From NCBI GenBank assembly GCA_009763385.1, contig CM019826.1:100862348-100926347 (forward strand): a stretch of DNA of 64,000 nt. The letters are read 5' to 3'. Position 1 is the stretch's first letter, and each line of letters opens with the position of its first letter. The notes under the pieces are model-generated. The model was given only the letters and a program-made list of their open reading frames with translations. It did no database searches and had not been told where the DNA came from. This document shows, in pieces, positions 19,346 to 29,979 of this stretch. A program made the position numbers and the translations under genes. Origin of the DNA: Coix lacryma-jobi var. lacryma-jobi. Its lineage: Eukaryota; Streptophyta; Magnoliopsida; Poales; Poaceae.

Positions 19346-20945
19346 CCGCTATTTGGAGCGCAGCGCTCTAAATATTATTTAGAGCGCCGGCGGTGCTCTG
19401 GCAACCTCTTCCACAACCGGAAAACTATCACTCATCTCCCCCGCAACCATAAAAGCATGCACAGAAGGATATCCGGTGGCCACATCCCACAACCATAAAC
19501 CAAGTTCCGCAACCGTAATAGTACGACTAAGTCAGATGACTCAGTGAGCATATCCGCAACCATAAATTTTGTCTCCTATCTATACTTTTAACCGTAAAAG
19601 CTATCAGATGACTCGGTAAACACATCCCGCAACCATAACTGTTATCTCCTATCTATACTTTCAACCGTAAAAGTACTTAGATGACCCGGTGAGCAAATAC
19701 CGCAAAAGTTTTATCCGTAAAAGTATTCAGAGGGCAATAATAGTTTTAAAATGAAAATACTTTGTTTCTTTGATGATTCTTTACCTGCAGACTAACAGTT
19801 TTAGAATTATTTATATCTCGCAATACTGTAAATGATCAATACTAAAGAGTATTTTTTTTTGTCTTCAGCCTTCAAACGCTCGGCAATAATAGCTATAAAA
19901 TGCATAAAAATTAACCGTAAATGTTTTGGACATCAGAACCAGCAATGATATTTACTAAAGTCTGTATTCATCTACTATCGTGCAAGAAGCCGCAGATTGC
20001 CTATAATTAAGGAAATTAATTATTTGTTTATTCTTTTCAATTATACATAAATGTATATAGTTAAGAAATTAAGTTAATTATTTGATTTCTCTCACTTAAC
20101 CGTAAATGTCTATATTTAGAGGATTAATTCTGACGATGCTAAGTACTAATTGTTTGACTTTTGCAAACCGTAATAACAGAAAAAAAGCTAATCAAATATT
20201 TTCAAGTAGTAAATTTATACCTAGTAAAGTAGTAAATTTAACAAAACAAAATACAAACCGATATTGCAAAATTCGTTTCTCGAAACTAATTAAAATAAAG
20301 GGAAATGTATCATCTAAATTATGTGGAACATTTCCTAAAAATAAATAATTAATTATGTGGAACGTGTCTTCCTTAGTAATAAAATAAAAAATAAAAAAAC
20401 AGTAATTATTACTTTCTATGAACAGTAATCAACGACTAGATTCATTAGTAGTAATTAATCATTAGCACTCAATTTATATACCAGAACAAACGAAATAGTC
20501 TGGAAAATTATTCCTTTAATTACAATTCCTGGCTGGTACACATGATTTCCAAATCAAATAAAAAAATCAACATCACAATCTATACATAATACCTCTCTTC
20601 TTTACATCGAAGATTACATGTTATTTCCAATCAGTTCACAAATGACGAATCATTTTTTGAAATCTTCAGAACATGAACAGGTAGGGAAGAAAATAAATAG
20701 GGGTGGCATGCCGACATATGTGGTGACCGGATTTTGCTCGTCAATGAATACACGAAGAAAATCGAAATAAAATTTGATGAGGAAATCTCAAAAAATCAGC
20801 ATTGCTGGGGCTGGACTCCATACTCCCCTCGTCTCACCGAAACCACGATCGATGATCTTGAAGGTAGAACCTATCAGGTGAACAAAACAACAAAATTAGT
20901 GAGACAACATAAAATAAATATAATCTGAAGAAACGTTCACCATCA
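19346..20945 (+). repeat. Diverged direct relative of 13337-15105
   Basis: It starts with the terminus CCGCTATTTGGAGCGCAGCG and the hairpin CTCTAAATATTATTTAGAG, then carries CCGCAACCRTAAA repeats. It later shows the same order of landmarks as 14310-15090 (TTATGTGGAACGT, AATTCCTGGCT, ACATCG-AAGATTACAT, AAAATTAGTG-GACAA). Divergence is clearly higher than between the two big arms. Confidence 0.65.
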
Positions 20946-22057
20946 GTGATGCCGAAGAAATGATAGAGCGAAATAAATGAATGAAGAAGGAACTGTTTGA
21001 TTCACCAATCTCGTAATGTTTGATGAGAGAATAAAATATTTAGATAAATCATGCCGTAAAAATCATCTCAGAACTACAAAGATCCACACGAAGGTATAAA
21101 ATTAAATTACACACACTTTTACCAGATCTGACAACAGATAAAAAACACGAAAGAAGCAAGCACACAAATTTTCTATCTAGATCTCATCACCAGACAAAAG
21201 ATCCAAGCAAATCCGCAACACACAAACAAGCGAAATCTCACTTTTACCGGATTCAAGTCGCAACTGAATGCAAATCCGTCGCTTGCTTGTGGATTTCCTC
21301 AACACCCGTCTGGATCCATCGTCGGTGACGTCACCAAAACATGCCCGAACATCACCAATGCAGAAACAGCTCCCTCCTTGGCCCAGCTGCCGACGACCAC
21401 ATGGATCTGTGGCCCGAAGTAAGGATGGAAAGAGAAAACAAGGTAGAAGTTGAGAGAGGGAGCAAGATACAGATCGTAGCCAGGATGGTTTGCAACGCCG
21501 CCGCCGGGAGGCACCATCCATGCTGGGCTAGCTGCGACACCAGCCGGAGACGCCGTCAACACGAGGCACGCGAGGTAGGAGCGCACTGGAGGGGAGCAGC
21601 CACGACCGTCGGCTGGGAGGAGGAGCCGCCACCGTGAGAGGAGCAACCGCAGTCGCTGGGGAGGGAGGAGGCGCCGCCGATGCTACTCTGTCCTGAGATC
21701 TGGATAGGGACGAAATTGAATCGGGCAGAAAAAATAAAAAAAAGGATCGGTAGCTATTTAAATATTGAACCTTTACTATTGTGAATAATCTTTTATGGTT
21801 ACCATGTTCAATATAGTTGCGGAGTGGATATTTGGTCTGACGTGATGGTGCACATATTTCAGACCGTAAAATTTATGGTTGCGGTCTGAAGTATTTACTG
21901 TTGCGGGATGACTTTTTTAGTGCATATAGAATGATGGTTGTTGGTAACAATATTTATGGTTGTGGGATTTGGGATGTGTTGGCCGGCCTCGCCGCATTTG
22001 GGCGGTGCTCCGCCGACACTCTAAATAATATTTACAGCGTTGTATCCTAAATAGCAG

Positions 22058-22060
<3 letters not shown>

Positions 22061-22128
<68 letters not shown>
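22061..22128. repeat. TA microsatellite between nested elements
   Basis: This TA run is the mirror partner of 15757-15786 but longer, separating the inner unit from the MITE copy at 22130. Confidence 0.9.
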
Positions 22129-22129
<1 letters not shown>

Positions 22130-22130
<1 letters not shown>

Positions 22131-22465
22131 ACCCCGCTATTCGTCACTAACCATCAGTTCCCGCAACCATAAAAGTTACTACTAATTCTCATCCCGCAAT
22201 CGTAAATGACAGCCACACCATTCTCTCTTTCACCCGCAACCGTAAAAGTTACTGCTAATTCTCAGGTTGTAAATGTTATCCAGATCATTCTTTTCCTTCT
22301 ACGACATTTACGGTTGCGGGCTGAAATATTTACGGTTGCGGGATAGCTTTACTAGTGCATATAGAAAGATGGTTGTTGGTAACAACATTTAGGGTTGTGG
22401 GATTTGAGATGCTTCACTGGTGCTCTAAATATTATTTAAAGTGTCATATCCTAAATAGTAGTTAT
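22130..22465 (+). mobile_element. ~336-bp MITE of the hairpin-ended family (copy 2)
   Basis: It is the mirror copy of 15416-15755 with ends GACCCCGCTATTCGTCAC and CTAAATAGTAGTTA, inside TA tracts. One subterminal repeat is partly deleted near 22263. Confidence 0.75.
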
Positions 22466-24521
22466 ATATATATATATATGGTGAGTTTTCTATACTCCCG
22501 GGAGTAGTTATTCTCATCTTTAATAAACCACATTGTGTATGTGTGTATACTTATTTACCAGTTTAAGTATGTTTATATACTTATTTTAAGATGTTTCAAA
22601 TCTTACTTATGCAAAAAAAATTCAAAAGAGCTTATACTTTTTATTATATTACTAAAATGTCACTACAGTAGTGTATAAAATAAGTATGACCATATACTCT
22701 ATGTATGCTTATATACTTGAGGAGATGTTCCGCAAGAACCCGATGTTGAACTTTCTAAAGAGTATTTATTTTATTTTGTCACACTAATTTTGCCCTTTAG
22801 GGTGTGTTTAGTTGGAAGAATTTTGGGTGTAAAGTTCATGTAGTACTTTTGTTGTTATTTGACAAACTTTGTCCAAATATGGACCAACTAGACTCAAAAG
22901 TTTCGTCTCGACATTTACAAACAAACTGCACAATTAGTTATTTTTTTATCTATATTTAATACTCCATGCATGCGTCTAAAGATTCGATGTGATGAGGAAT
23001 CTTGTAAATATTTGCGATCTAAACATGCCGTTAGTGCATCTCATATCATAGGTTCTTTCTTCAAGATCTTCATTGGTGGTTGACGAGGGGAGCATAGAAT
23101 CCAGCCACATGTTGGCATGCAACCTCTGTTTCGTTTTCTTCCTTTTTCTATTCTGAAGATGTCGTATGAGCTCCTTTCCTGAATGTGTACAGATTCAAAA
23201 ATCGATTTATCATTTCCAATCTAATTGGGAATAATATGTAATCTTCCGATGTAAAGATGAGATATGTAATGCCTGTGATTTTGTTTTGGTTTTTAATTTG
23301 AAAAACATGTGTACTAGCCAGGAATCTCAAACAAAGGATACTGTACCAAACTTTCGTTTGCTCTGCTATAGAAATTGATCAAGTGTAGTGATTAATATTA
23401 CTACCAATAATTCTAGTTCACCAATTACACCTTGCAAGAGTAATAATTACTGCTTGTTTATTATTACTACTATGCGTTATTATACTTCTGGAAGAAACGT
23501 TCCACATAATCACGTAAATTTAGGAAACATTTGATATAATTTAGGAAACACTCCAAATAATCACGTAATTTGAGGACATCAGGATTCCTTATTCTATATG
23601 CGTGTCTACCCATAAAAAAAATCACTCACTTTCTTGCATTTACGGTTATCATATATGCATGCATCAAGAAATTATTAGTATTTGATTTCGTTATTTACTC
23701 GCTGATTACTATTGCAAATCCTCATATTACTTTTACTCCAATGTAAGATTACTTCTTATTAGTTTGCAAAGAAATGATGATTTCGTAAATTTACTATTGA
23801 AATACGTGGTTACCAGTTCAGTCATCGGTTTGCAAAAGTCAAAAATTAAAAATACACTGACTGTAGAACTAGTGGGAATTCATTTCGTAAATCCTCATAT
23901 TACTGAACATCATTTGTAGAACTATATTTTATTTGGTGAAAAAAGCATATAAAACCATGGGACTCCACTACCACTCTTCCTATTACAACTACTAAGAAAT
24001 ATTACCATTTTAATCCAACAAATATTACCATTTTAATATCTAATATAATTGCATAGAGACATAAGAATTAATCTAAATCTAAATAATAGGAGTAGATAAA
24101 GTGCACTGACTGTATTCATTTTCCATGCACGGAATCAGAGGAGATGATTTGACATGCCAAAGTCTGATTTAACTTGTACTTCATTGTATGTCAGTGCACA
24201 ACTTTTACGGTAATGAGATTCCTACTTTTATGGTTATAACTAACCAGCGGTCTAAAAGAATTTCATATTTTTTAATCTTTTTACGGTCACAAGTTTTCCA
24301 ATCACGAGAGTCACTGGTGGGAATCTCGCGATGTTGCGCTGCCAGGATAGGAATAGTATTACGGTTGCGGAGGTGAGATATAATGGACGAAAAGAGTTGA
24401 ACGGAAGATTTACGGTTGCGGACCTTGCTGTCGTACCTAGAACCACTCGTCACCGATGCTCTAAATAGTATTTAGAGCGCTGCGCTCCAAATAGCGGAGT
24501 CATATATATATATATATATAG

Positions 24522-24892
24522 GACTCCGCTATTTGAAGCGCAACGCTCTAAATATTATTTAGAGCGTCACTAGCCATCAGTTCCCGCAACCATAAAAGTT
24601 ACTACTAATTCTCATCCCGCAATCGTAAATGGCAGCCACACCATTCTCTCTTTCACCCGCAACCGTAAAAGTTACTGCTAATTCTCATCACACAACCGTA
24701 AATGTTATCCAGATCATTCTCTTCCTTCTACGATATTTACGGTTGCGGGCTGAAATATTTACGGTTGCGGGGTAACTTTACTAGTGCATATAGAAAGATG
24801 GTTGTTGGTAACAACATTTAGGGTTGTGGGATTTGAGATGCTTCACCGATGCTCTAAATATTATTTAGAGTGTCATATTCTAAATAGTAGTT
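24522..24892 (+). mobile_element. ~371-bp MITE of the hairpin-ended family (copy 3, fullest ends)
   Basis: It starts GACTCCGCTATTTGAAGCGC followed by the hairpin CTCTAAATATTATTTAGAG, and ends TGTCATATTCTAAATAGTAG. It sits directly after a TA tract (24502-24520) that abuts the end of the giant inverted complex. It shows the terminus that copies 1 and 2 have lost. Confidence 0.75.
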
Positions 24893-24897
24893 ATTTA

Positions 24898-25060
24898 TCA
24901 GTTTAAGTATGTTTATATACTTATTTTAAGATGTTTCAAATCTTACTTATGCAAAAAAAATTCAAAAGAGCTTATACTTTTTATTATATTACTAAAATAT
25001 CACTACAGTAGTGTATAAAATAAGTATGACCATATATTCTATGTATGCTTATATACTTGA
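24898..25060 (+). repeat. AT-rich repeat, inverted at 26005-26160
   Basis: It contains CAGTTTAAGTATGTTTATAT and CATATATTCTATGTATGCTT and matches 22558-22725 directly. The inverted partner lies beyond the ~940-bp insert 25075-26000. Confidence 0.7.
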
Positions 25061-25069
25061 TATATATGG

Positions 25070-25900
25070 TACTTTTTTTTGAGACGAAAGAAGAATTGTA
25101 TTAAGATATAGCTAGGTACATCATCGTATTACAAGTACTCTGGAAAAAACATGTATCCAGAAACTGATTCACATCTATATTATACCCATGCTGTGAAAGG
25201 CTTAAACTCTCAAATCCAAACCTGATTGACGCTTCGTATAGATGACCGCACAGGCAAATACTCGGCAACCGTTGTTTTCGGCCTGAGAACAGATGCCCAA
25301 CGGACGGCCAACATTCCTGCAGGTGGAGTTGAGAAACTTCTTCTTCTTTCTTATGTCTTCCTTCTTCTTCTTTCTGCCACCGAAGAATGAGGAAGACTGA
25401 TCTGAAAATTATTCTCCCTAGTCCTTCATCGTGGCCAGATCCAACCACAACAAAACGAAGAAGGGACCGGAGAAAATTATTCCATGGCGGCGACATCATC
25501 TCCGTCTTGATGCCGAAGCCCAGAAACAAAAATCTCCATGTTGTTTTGTCGATGTAGATGTTGACGCCGAAGTTGTCGCCCTCATCTTCAACAGAGTCAC
25601 CATGGAGAGACCGGATCCACCCTACCTCCTCGCCGTCGCCGGGAAGGAGGAGGAAATACACCCCCAATACCAAGGTCCTTGGCATGGAGAAACCCTAACT
25701 CTAGATGACTCGATCTACTAGAAAACTTATTAAAAACGATGGATCCCCACTCCCTCCGACCTCCGGTGAGATACCGGAGGGAGAGGGAGGGGGACCAACG
25801 GTGAAGGAGACGGAGACGGCGGCGGCGGCGACACGGCGGTCACGCCCTAAAGCCCCTTCCGGCGGTGGCTGAACGGGTAGACCTAAAGTCATGGGAGTAA
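25070..25900 (-). mobile_element. Possible retroposon or captured transcript (minus strand, A-tail)
   Basis: Reading the minus strand, a GC-rich leader-like part (about 25900 to 25740) is followed by a mixed open frame (25685 to 25101, 194 residues). That frame is Glu/Lys-rich in the middle and belongs to no family I know. It ends with TCTTCTTTCGTCTC and then eight A at about 25068-25075. An A-tail and a leader suggest an RNA-derived insert such as a short LINE-type copy. It sits exactly at the centre of the 24898/26005 inverted pair. No RT or endonuclease motif is visible. The call is tentative. Confidence 0.3.
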
Positions 25901-26185
25901 CTACTCTCAGAGAGTATGAAATAATTACCCTATATGATTTATGTAGTTTATCACCTGACGAAGTGTATGTACACGAAGTATATGGTTATACTAGGCCTTC
26001 TAAAGTACCATATATATCAAGTATGCAAGCATACATAGAGTATATGGTGATACTTATTTTATACACTACTTAGTGATATTTTAGTAATATAATAAAAAGT
26101 ATAAGCTCTTTTGATTTTTTGCGTAAGTAACATTTGAAATATCTTAAAATAAGTATTGGAAGTCCTGAAATATCTTAAAATAAGT

Positions 26186-26245
26186 ATTGGAAGTCCTTAT
26201 TGGGAGTCTAGAACTTCTAATAACTATTGGAAGTCCCAACCAGTC
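26186..26245 (-). repeat. Candidate terminal repeat pairing with 4478-4556
   Basis: Its reverse complement begins GACTGGTTGGGACTTCCAAT, then carries TATTAGAAG and CCCAATA, in the same order as the segment at 4478. A short direct duplication (AAGTATTGGAAGTCCT twice, about 26151-26200) lies beside it. Confidence 0.4.
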
Positions 26246-27034
26246 TATTTGGGGAAACAACCCTCGGCAGCAAACGCCTGAGGGAGCGCTATCGCGGGTG
26301 GACCTTCGCTCCCTTAGGCGAATGTTTTTTTGGTTTTTGAAGGTCCCTCTGTTTTCCTCTTGCCGGCGAAGGTCTTTGAAGCTCGCCGAGGCCCTCTACA
26401 TCTGCATGGCTAAGGATGCCTTCAGAGGCGGCCCAAAGGAGGCGCAGCGAGGGCGAGAGGCGCAGCGAAGTTGCCACACGGGCCCGGCGGCCGCGGGCAG
26501 GAGGAAAAGTGAATTAGGGTTTTCGTCGTTTGTACTTGTACGATTTTACCCTCACCTCCCCAGCTCCTCTGGGTAGCTATCCCTGTACCCTAATATAAAT
26601 TGTACAGTGACCCCTGGTATTCCCTTTAAATACCTAGGTTGAATAGTGTAAAGGGCAGGACTTCTTGAGAAGCAACATCGCAAGTTTCACCCATTTTTCC
26701 TTTTGACCCTGGCGAGATCACACGACCGTTGGGAACCCTCACCTTACCCCGGTACACGTGCAGGGGTACAGGCAGCTGCTAGTTCCAACACAGCCCCAAC
26801 CTCCACCAGACCACCCACGCCCCACGGCTGACGCGCGCACGAGTGCAGGACCAGTGCGCACCCAATATATTGAATGCATAGAATCCTGGGTCACGCTACG
26901 TAAAAACAATTTTTCTGCCGATATTGCATAAAAACTAGTGATTGAATGTATAAAACTGACTTTGTTACTGCATAAAAACCTCTCCGCGGGATGGACATCT
27001 CACCTGACACAGGCTGACACAGGGCTGACAGCAC
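26246..27034. other. Unassigned GC-rich segment, possibly an LTR remnant
   Basis: 26270-26580 has an open frame with no recognisable domain. A TATA-like CTAATATAAATT lies at about 26591, followed by sequence that reads like an LTR leader. No matching second copy exists in the window, so a solo LTR cannot be shown. Confidence 0.3.
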
Positions 27035-29979
27035 TGTCGGTGTTTGTTAACCGGCAACTCGTCACAGGGTTTCTCGAGACGATTTGTTCAGTGGGGATCA
27101 ACGTTCGTAGAACTCGGCGAGAACACAGGGACAACGATTTATACTGGTTCAGGCCGCTAAATAGCGTAGTACCTTACGTCCAGTGGCGGCGTGTGCCTTG
27201 TGTTATGATTCAAGATTCAATGGTGGCGGTATGCGCCTGCTTCTCCTTATATAGCCTGGTAGAGCACGACGCATACCGAGTCCTAGTCGGTTACAACAGA
27301 GTCCTATTCTATTTATAAAACTTCCTTCAGTAGTCCGACTAAGTTACAATGATAGTCCTAATCCATGTCTACTTTGTATCACGTCTTCGGATCTCCCGTG
27401 ACTTCTAGGATTGGTCCGAGTAATCATCTACTGATGATGTCTGTGACATTCTGGTCCGTCAAGCCCCCGAGCTCTTGAATGTTTCTCTAAAACGTTATCT
27501 TCTGATTTCTTTCAGGAACCAACCGAATAATGTCTTGAGAAATCTTGATGTGCTCTGTAGGAAGGAATAAACTCCAATGGTGTGCACTTTTTAGAAAAGT
27601 GCACCCATAGGTTGTAGCCCCCGAGCCTCTTGTTATTTTAACAAAAATGACTTTGAGGATCTTCAAATTTTTTCCAAATAACTTTGTTTGAGTCAACTTT
27701 TCCTTGATGATATATACCCTGCAGCCCCCGAGTCTGAATTCCGAGTACCTGAAGGAGTCAGTATTTAGGGTCTTGGATATATCATCCGAGTGATCCATAA
27801 AGATAGCAAGAGATGAGTACATGACACTGTCTTAAAGTAATCCGTCCAAGTGATAATATTTTTAGCTTCAGGTGGGTAACGTTTTCATCAAACGTCCCAT
27901 TTCACCCCCACTAAGTAAAAATCACTCTGAAGGACACCAATAATTGACTAGTGACTGTACCGCCTGCCCACTTTAAAGATTCTTTGTCGTTTTGTGTAAC
28001 TGCAACACCTTTGTCTTTTGCTATTGAAGTCGGCACGTGAAGCAGATAAGCCTTAGCAATGTCAGGCTCTCATGGGTAACCGTACGCATGTGGGTGCAGT
28101 TATCAAGCTCCACCATTGTGTTCATAGACTCGGTCTATAAACCAATAAGGGTCGCTTATAAATACCTTGCCTAGAGAGCAAGATTTCCATACTGTTTGCA
28201 TTGTGTGACTTCCTTTACTTCCAAAATCTCCATAATGTCCATAGTAGAGATGTCTGAGCCCCCGGGTCTTGTACTCCTTATGTAGAGTAGTTGAAGTGCC
28301 CAGAAGAACTCTTGTGAAGGGATCATCCATCAGGGTGGTTTCCAAGGGGTCGTGTGCAGAGGGATACAGAGTTGCGCCTAGAAGAACTCTTGTGACTCCC
28401 GCATCACTAACAATCTCGGGGTCATAGGTTGTCAAAAGGCATCGAGATTTGGACCGACTATCAAGCTCCAAAACCCACCTTGGGATGCACTGAAAAGATA
28501 GTATCTACCCAAGGTTCTGTGACTGCTTGCTCCGACTCACTGAACCCAGGTCTTGATGTACTGAGCATCAAGGCTTTGTACCTTGATTACACTAGAGTAG
28601 TGTTTTACATCCCGGTTGAGCTTGTGCTTGAAACTGTTTGTAAGCATCTGCTTTGTCTCAAGATGTAACTGTGTACCTCTGTGTAATTCCGAGTAATATT
28701 TGATAAGATTCGGGTACTTGAAAGGTCTTCCGAGTCCTTTGTCTATGATTCCGAGTACTATTCTTGTTTGCAAAGAGATGATGACCATTGTTTGCGAAAC
28801 TGCAAGTTATTCTCTCTGACGCTCTTTAGACCATGCTGGCACCCATTAGGCTTCTGTAACGCCGTCTGAGGAGACTAAATGGTTGCCCATGATAGATCTA
28901 TAATAAGCCACCGTTGCTTCGTGGTTTCTTCACACATTCATAGTGCTGCATCCTCACCTTTAGTCTTGTGCGACCAGTGCCGCTTATAGCCAATCCCTTA
29001 GTGGATGCGTAGAAAGACCCTAGTGGTAACTATGGGTCCCAAGAAGCAATCCTAGGGTGAGAGGAAGAGAAAAACCGTCGGCGAAAAGCCGCGCCACCCA
29101 TGCCCTCCAGCCAAAGTTCTTGCTTGGAAGAATCTTGACATGAAGGAGATAGAGTTGGTGCATCTGGCCCAGCAGGGTTTACTTCGACCTCAGCCGATGG
29201 ACAGGTGGAAGGTACCCATCGATCACTGTGCTCCAGCCCCAAATACGACTGAGATTATGATGTTTAAGTCGTTCGTCGAACGCGGGTTAGGTCTCCCTGC
29301 ATCCGACTTTCCGAGGGGATTACTCCATTACTATGGTTTGACCCTCAATCATATCACTCCAAATGCTGTCTTTCATATTGCTATCTTCACCCACCTCCAC
29401 GAGGCTTTTCTGGGGATATGTCCCTCCTTTGCCCTTTTCTGCTTTTTCTTTTGGGTGAAGTGCCAGCCGAGTGATGCAAGAGTAGAAGTAGTTGCCGGAG
29501 CTAGCATTCAACTTAGATTAGAAGTAGCTAGTCAATATATATCTATAGAGTTATCAGAGTCAGTCCGAGAGTGGCCTAGTGGCTGGTTCTATGTAGCCAA
29601 CCCGCCTCCGGCACTTCGTCGTCATGACGGGTGGCCGCCTCAAAAGAACCTTCGTTGGAAGGAGAAGATTTCTTCTTCAGAAATAGAGGTGATCCAACAT
29701 CTGATTGATATGATTGCTGCTTTGAAGTTGAGTGGGCTGACCGGGTACACCGTAGTCCAAGATTTCATAGCGGCCGAGTTCATCCACTGTAGCAACGAGC
29801 CAATTTTGGCTTCGAGTACCTTGGTGTTAAGGACCCAAGTCGGCATTCTGTCGAACAGCTTTCAAATGGAGAAACCTTGAGGAGGATGAACCGGCTGGTA
29901 AAGAGCCGTGAACACCTCGTACCAATGATGACCACATTCTCCACCATCAATCCACCTCTAGAGGTAAGTGAACGCATCT
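27035..29979 (+). mobile_element. Gypsy-type LTR element (5' part), interrupted by the SIRE Copia
   Basis: TGTCGGTGTTTGTTAACCGG at 27035 is a typical start of a grass gypsy LTR, followed by the common LTR phrase TTTATACTGGTTCAGGCCG and a non-coding region with repeated GCCCCCGAG-type phrases. A gag-like transposase_28 ORF follows (29032-29880). No primer binding site or LTR end was located with confidence, and the 3' part is outside the window because a Copia element starts at about 29980. Confidence 0.55.
29032..29880 (+). pseudogene. Gypsy-type 'transposase_28' gag-like protein, N-terminal nonsense codon
   Basis: From the ATG at 29032 the frame reads MGPKKQS and meets TAG at 29053-29055. 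It then stays open to the TGA at 29878. The domain known as 'putative gypsy type transposon' (PF04195) is recognisable from FKSFVERGLGLPASDFPRGL (about residue 82) through HIAIFTHLHEAFLGICPSFA to the WKEKI region. In grasses this domain forms the gag-like ORF of large retroelements. A 9-11-residue insertion-like stretch (around ASQYISIELSE) looks foreign. The rest of gag and all of pol are missing because the Copia insertion follows 100 nt later. Confidence 0.75.

Larger units (their letters stand above)
15788..22060. mobile_element. Inner inverted-repeat unit with ~1-kb arms
   Basis: It is bounded by AACTGCTATTTAGGATACAA at 15788 and its inverse ending at 22060, each directly against a TA tract (15757-15786 and 22061-22128). 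The arms 15788-16787 and 21092-22060 match. Each carries CCGCAACCATAAA-like repeats and the GC-rich segment described separately. It may be one element nested in the TA repeat of the outer unit. Confidence 0.55.
13337..24501. mobile_element. Giant inverted-repeat complex of hairpin-ended, TA-flanked non-autonomous elements
   Basis: The left end (GACTCCGCTATTTGGAGCGC, 13337 onward) is matched in inverse at 24482-24501. The inverted match continues inward to 16787 on the left and 21092 on the right, about 3.4 kb per arm, including nested MITE copies and TA tracts. The ~4.3-kb centre contains two more termini of the same type, one ending near 19312 and one starting at 19346. The complex may therefore be two long-TIR elements (13337-19312 and 19346-24501) lying next to each other. 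Forward sequence 19346-20945 is a diverged relative of 13337-15105, which supports that reading. No transposase motif is visible. GC-rich gene-like segments sit in both arms. Confidence 0.65.
21092..24501 (-). repeat. Right arm of the giant inverted repeat
   Basis: It is the inverted copy of 13337-16787. Short shared frames, for example 23148-23330 (minus) versus 14492-14674 (plus), are mirror copies and not genes. Confidence 0.8.

Noticed and set aside
13337..24501. Palindrome as a pure assembly artefact
   Set aside because: The arms differ by substitutions, indels and a 777-bp duplication, which a fold-back read artefact would not produce. Not excluded for parts of it without read evidence.
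29320..29511. Minus-strand open frame
   Set aside because: Antisense shadow of the transposase_28 domain.
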